Source: Pseudomonadota bacterium (GTDB lineage: Bacteria > Pseudomonadota > Gammaproteobacteria > Acidithiobacillales > Acidithiobacillaceae). From it: a DNA stretch of 8,413 bases. Positions within the stretch are counted from its first letter, which is position 1; every line of letters starts with the position of its first letter. The translations under genes and the position numbers were made by a program. This document shows positions 6,243 through 8,413 of the stretch, in pieces. Location: contig JAKAVW010000125.1 in the NCBI GenBank assembly GCA_021827445.1, positions 1 through 8,413 of the forward strand. Reading direction: 5' to 3'. The notes below the pieces were generated by a model. The model had not been told where the DNA came from. It saw only the letters and a list, made by a program, of their open reading frames with translations, and did not search any database.

Positions 6243-7426
6243 CCTTGCGAATTTCTCTCTCGTCCTCCTGGCGTCTGATGGTGTTGGGTTCCTTGGCGAT
6301 CCTGCTGAACGGCTGTGGCATCATGTCCTGGTTCCATTCCACCCCAACCCCCAAGGCACCCCCACCCCTCGCTAAGGGGCAGGATAAGGTATCCTTCTCT
6401 ACGGAATGGCAATCCCGTCTGTACGGCGTTTGGCAAGTTAATCCATATCAGGGAACGCTGATTGCGCATGACAAAGAGCAGGTTGTAGTCGCCGATGCTT
6501 CTGGCCATCTGGTCAGCATGACGGATAGCGGTCACCAGATGTGGATGCGCAGCCTGGATGGCAGAACAGCGCGTGGCCCCACGCTGGCAGATGGCATGGT
6601 TTATGCCGGTACCGATGCGGGAAAAGTCTATGCGTTTACTGCTAAAGACGGACACAAGCTCTGGGCTGTACAACTGAGTTCTGAGGTGCTCACACCGGTA
6701 GTTGCCGCCGATGGACATTTGCTGGTGCAGACGGTAGATGGTCATCTTTGGGCACTTGACCCTAAAGATGGCAAGGTGCAATGGACGTTCTCCATGAATG
6801 AGCCGTCCCTCATCCTGCGTGCGGTGGCGACGCCTACGGTGCATGACGGGGTGGTATATGCGGGTTTCGCCGATGGTACGGTGGTGGCGCTCAGCTTGTC
6901 GTCCGGTGCAGAACTCTGGCGGACCCAGGTTGCCTTACCCCATGGCAGCAATGAATTGGCGCGCATGGTGGATGTGGCCGCGAGCCCGATAATTGATAAA
7001 GATCAGGTGATTACTGCAGCCTACCAGGGAAATCTGGCGGCTTACGGGTTACCAAGTGGCACCCAGAACTGGAGTGTGCCGATGTCCGTCTATCAGACAC
7101 CCGTACTGGACGTTGGCCATCTCTTTGTCGTAGATGCCGATGGGCGGATATCCTCTGTAGACCCCAGCTCTGGCAATGTGCTGTGGCGTAATGACCGCTT
7201 GAGCGGGCACTACATGACCGGTTTTGGTCTGTGTGGCGGTGACTTGCTGGCGACGGATAATGCGGGATATCTCTATGTCATTGATCCGCAGACGGGGCAC
7301 CGGATCGGTCAGACGCGGCTGTCCGACAGTGGCATTCAGAGTACGCCTGCCTGTCTGGGAAATGGCCAGATTCTTGCCCTCAGTGATGCGGGTACCTTGT
7401 ATCGGATCAAGCTGGCAAAACGCTAA
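6239..7426 (+). CDS. bamB: Outer-membrane protein assembly lipoprotein BamB
   Basis: BamB is the beta-propeller lipoprotein of the BAM complex, which inserts beta-barrel proteins into the outer membrane; it binds BamA from the periplasmic side. The 395 residues (E. coli: 392) begin with a signal peptide ending in the lipobox LNGC, lipidated Cys26, followed by Gly. A Pro/Thr-rich spacer (about 34-45) leads to an eight-bladed PQQ-like propeller. Blade signatures recur about every 40 residues: VYAFTAKDGHKLW, LWALDPKDGKVQW, VVALSLSSGAELW, LAAYGLPSGTQNW, ISSVDPSSGNVLW and LYVIDPQTG. The BamA-contact stretch reads SLILR (190-194), matching the L-x-L-R pattern of E. coli BamB. The second contact segment reads MVDVA (243-247), with D245 kept and an Ala where E. 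coli has its second Asp. The ATG overlaps the yfgM stop, and der follows after 10 nt. Confidence 0.96.
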   Translation: MTLRISLSSSWRLMVLGSLAILLNGCGIMSWFHSTPTPKAPPPLAKGQDKVSFSTEWQSRLYGVWQVNPYQGTLIAHDKEQVVVADASGHLVSMTDSGHQMWMRSLDGRTARGPTLADGMVYAGTDAGKVYAFTAKDGHKLWAVQLSSEVLTPVVAADGHLLVQTVDGHLWALDPKDGKVQWTFSMNEPSLILRAVATPTVHDGVVYAGFADGTVVALSLSSGAELWRTQVALPHGSNELARMVDVAASPIIDKDQVITAAYQGNLAAYGLPSGTQNWSVPMSVYQTPVLDVGHLFVVDADGRISSVDPSSGNVLWRNDRLSGHYMTGFGLCGGDLLATDNAGYLYVIDPQTGHRIGQTRLSDSGIQSTPACLGNGQILALSDAGTLYRIKLAKR

Positions 7427-7428
7427 GG
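7425..7428 (+). promoter_or_regulatory. Ribosome binding site of der
   Basis: AAGG overlaps the bamB stop codon and lies 8 nt before the der ATG at 7437, which gives the family N-terminus directly before the first P-loop. Confidence 0.55.
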
Positions 7429-7436
7429 TTCCATTC

Positions 7437-8413
7437 ATGATTGCAGTTATCGCCCTGGTAGGGCGCCCCAATGTGGGTAAATCCACCTTTTTTAATCGTC
7501 TGACGCGCACCCGTGAGGCGTTGGTGGCGGATTTCCCGGGGCTCACCCGGGATCGCCATTATGGTACTGCGCAGTTTGAAGGGCGCCAGTATCTGGTGGT
7601 GGATACCGGCGGTTTTGAGCCGGAAGAACGGGAGGGCTTGGTAGCGGCTATGGCTGTGCAGACTCGCCTCGCTATCACTGAGGCCGATGCTATTTGCTTT
7701 CTGGTAGATGCCAAAGAAGGGCTTTCTGCCCAGGATGCAGAAATCGCCGAGGAGCTGCGCCGCGGTGGTAAGCCCATCTATCTGGTCGTTAATAAAATGG
7801 ATGCGAAAGGTGCTGTGAGCGAACTGCCTGAATTCCATCGTCTTGGTCTGGGCATGCCCTACACCATCTCTGCAGCCCATGGGCACGGTGTTGAACCGCT
7901 GCTGGAGGCGATTTTTTCGGACTTGCCCACCGCTGAGGATGAGGCCGCCGCAGTGGCGGGGAAGGGGCCGCGTATAGCCATGCTCGGTCGGCCCAATGTG
8001 GGCAAATCGACACTGGTCAACGCGATGCTGGGTGAAAAGCGCGTCCTCGTTTTTGACGAGCCTGGAACCACCCGGGATAGTATCCGCATTCCTTACGAGC
8101 GCCAGGGCAAACCCTACGTCATGATTGATACCGCGGGTATGCGGCGCCGTGCCCGGGTGGGCGAGGGGCTCGAAAAGCTCAGCGTGTTGAAGACGCTGAG
8201 TGCTCTGCGTGAAGCGGATGTGGTCCTGCTGGTGCTCGATGCACGTTTGGGTATTGCCGAGCAGGACGCCCACCTGGTAGGTGTGGCGGTCGAGCTGGGG
8301 CGTCCCATTGTAGTGGTAGTCAACAAATGGGACGGGATGAATCCCGAACAGCGCAAGGCGGTAAAGCAAGAACTGGAAAGGCGGCTGGACTTCATTAAAT
8401 ACGCACCGATCTA
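7437..8413 (+). CDS. der: Ribosome-assembly GTPase Der (EngA), 5' part (3' end outside window)
   Basis: Der is an essential GTPase with two tandem G domains that acts in maturation of the 50S ribosomal subunit. The window holds 325 complete codons; the frame is open to the right edge, with two bases left over. In the first G domain, G1 is GRPNVGKST (9-17), G2 Thr37 in GLTRDR, G3 DTGG (56-59), G4 NKMD (119-122) and G5 SA (145-146). In the second G domain, G1 is GRPNVGKST (184-192), G2 is in GTTRDS (210-215), G3 DTAG (231-234) and G4 NKWD (296-299). A Glu/Ala-rich linker (about 163-177) separates the two domains. The family is usually about 450-490 residues, so the rest of domain 2 and the C-terminal KH-like domain lie downstream. 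The start is the ATG 10 nt after bamB. No frameshift or missing motif is visible. Confidence 0.97.
   Translation, partial: MIAVIALVGRPNVGKSTFFNRLTRTREALVADFPGLTRDRHYGTAQFEGRQYLVVDTGGFEPEEREGLVAAMAVQTRLAITEADAICFLVDAKEGLSAQDAEIAEELRRGGKPIYLVVNKMDAKGAVSELPEFHRLGLGMPYTISAAHGHGVEPLLEAIFSDLPTAEDEAAAVAGKGPRIAMLGRPNVGKSTLVNAMLGEKRVLVFDEPGTTRDSIRIPYERQGKPYVMIDTAGMRRRARVGEGLEKLSVLKTLSALREADVVLLVLDARLGIAEQDAHLVGVAVELGRPIVVVVNKWDGMNPEQRKAVKQELERRLDFIKYAPI

Noticed and set aside
7461..8012. Repeated GRPNVGKST-coding segments as a recent duplication or mobile repeat
   Set aside because: They are the two P-loops of the tandem G domains that define the Der family, an ancient internal duplication.
7407..8369. 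A 320-codon open frame on the minus strand opposite der
   Set aside because: It lies entirely antisense to a clear Der GTPase with all G motifs, and its translation has no recognisable domain. It is a by-product of GC-rich codon use.

Overview
The window is a dense, single-strand (+) block of nine housekeeping genes: ndk (3' part), rlmN, pilF/pilW, rodZ, ispG, hisS, yfgM, bamB and der (5' part). This is the gammaproteobacterial ndk-to-der gene order. The presence of pilF between rlmN and rodZ matches the arrangement known from pseudomonads rather than E. coli, which lacks pilF there. The moderately high GC content and the protein sequences suggest a deep-branching gammaproteobacterial or acidithiobacillus-type organism. 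That placement is an impression from the protein sequences, not a computed one. The cell is Gram-negative: there are two outer-membrane-type lipoproteins (PilF, BamB) and a BAM-complex component.

Layout: ndk ends at 265 and abuts rlmN in the same frame (TGA then ATG). rlmN and pilF overlap by ATGA. pilF and rodZ are 12 nt apart. rodZ and ispG overlap by 11 nt. ispG and hisS are separated by 32 nt, the longest gap. hisS and yfgM overlap by GTGA, and yfgM and bamB by ATGA. bamB and der are 10 nt apart, and der runs off the right edge. Only about 54 nt are non-coding. I see no convincing terminator, tRNA, rRNA, CRISPR array, insertion sequence or prophage signal. The architecture suggests one long transcriptional unit with translational coupling at several junctions.

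Functionally the genes cover nucleotide supply (Ndk), translation (RlmN 23S rRNA/tRNA methylation, HisRS, Der ribosome assembly), isoprenoid precursors (IspG, MEP pathway) and the cell envelope (RodZ cell shape, YfgM inner-membrane chaperone network, BamB outer-membrane protein assembly, PilF secretin assembly for type IV pili). Nothing points to a new system. Points worth a second look are modest: an Ile in place of the usual Pro beside the third cluster cysteine region of IspG, a long low-complexity C-terminal tail on RodZ, a partly non-conserved BamA-contact motif in BamB, and a perfect 10-bp tandem repeat in an AT-rich patch of rlmN.
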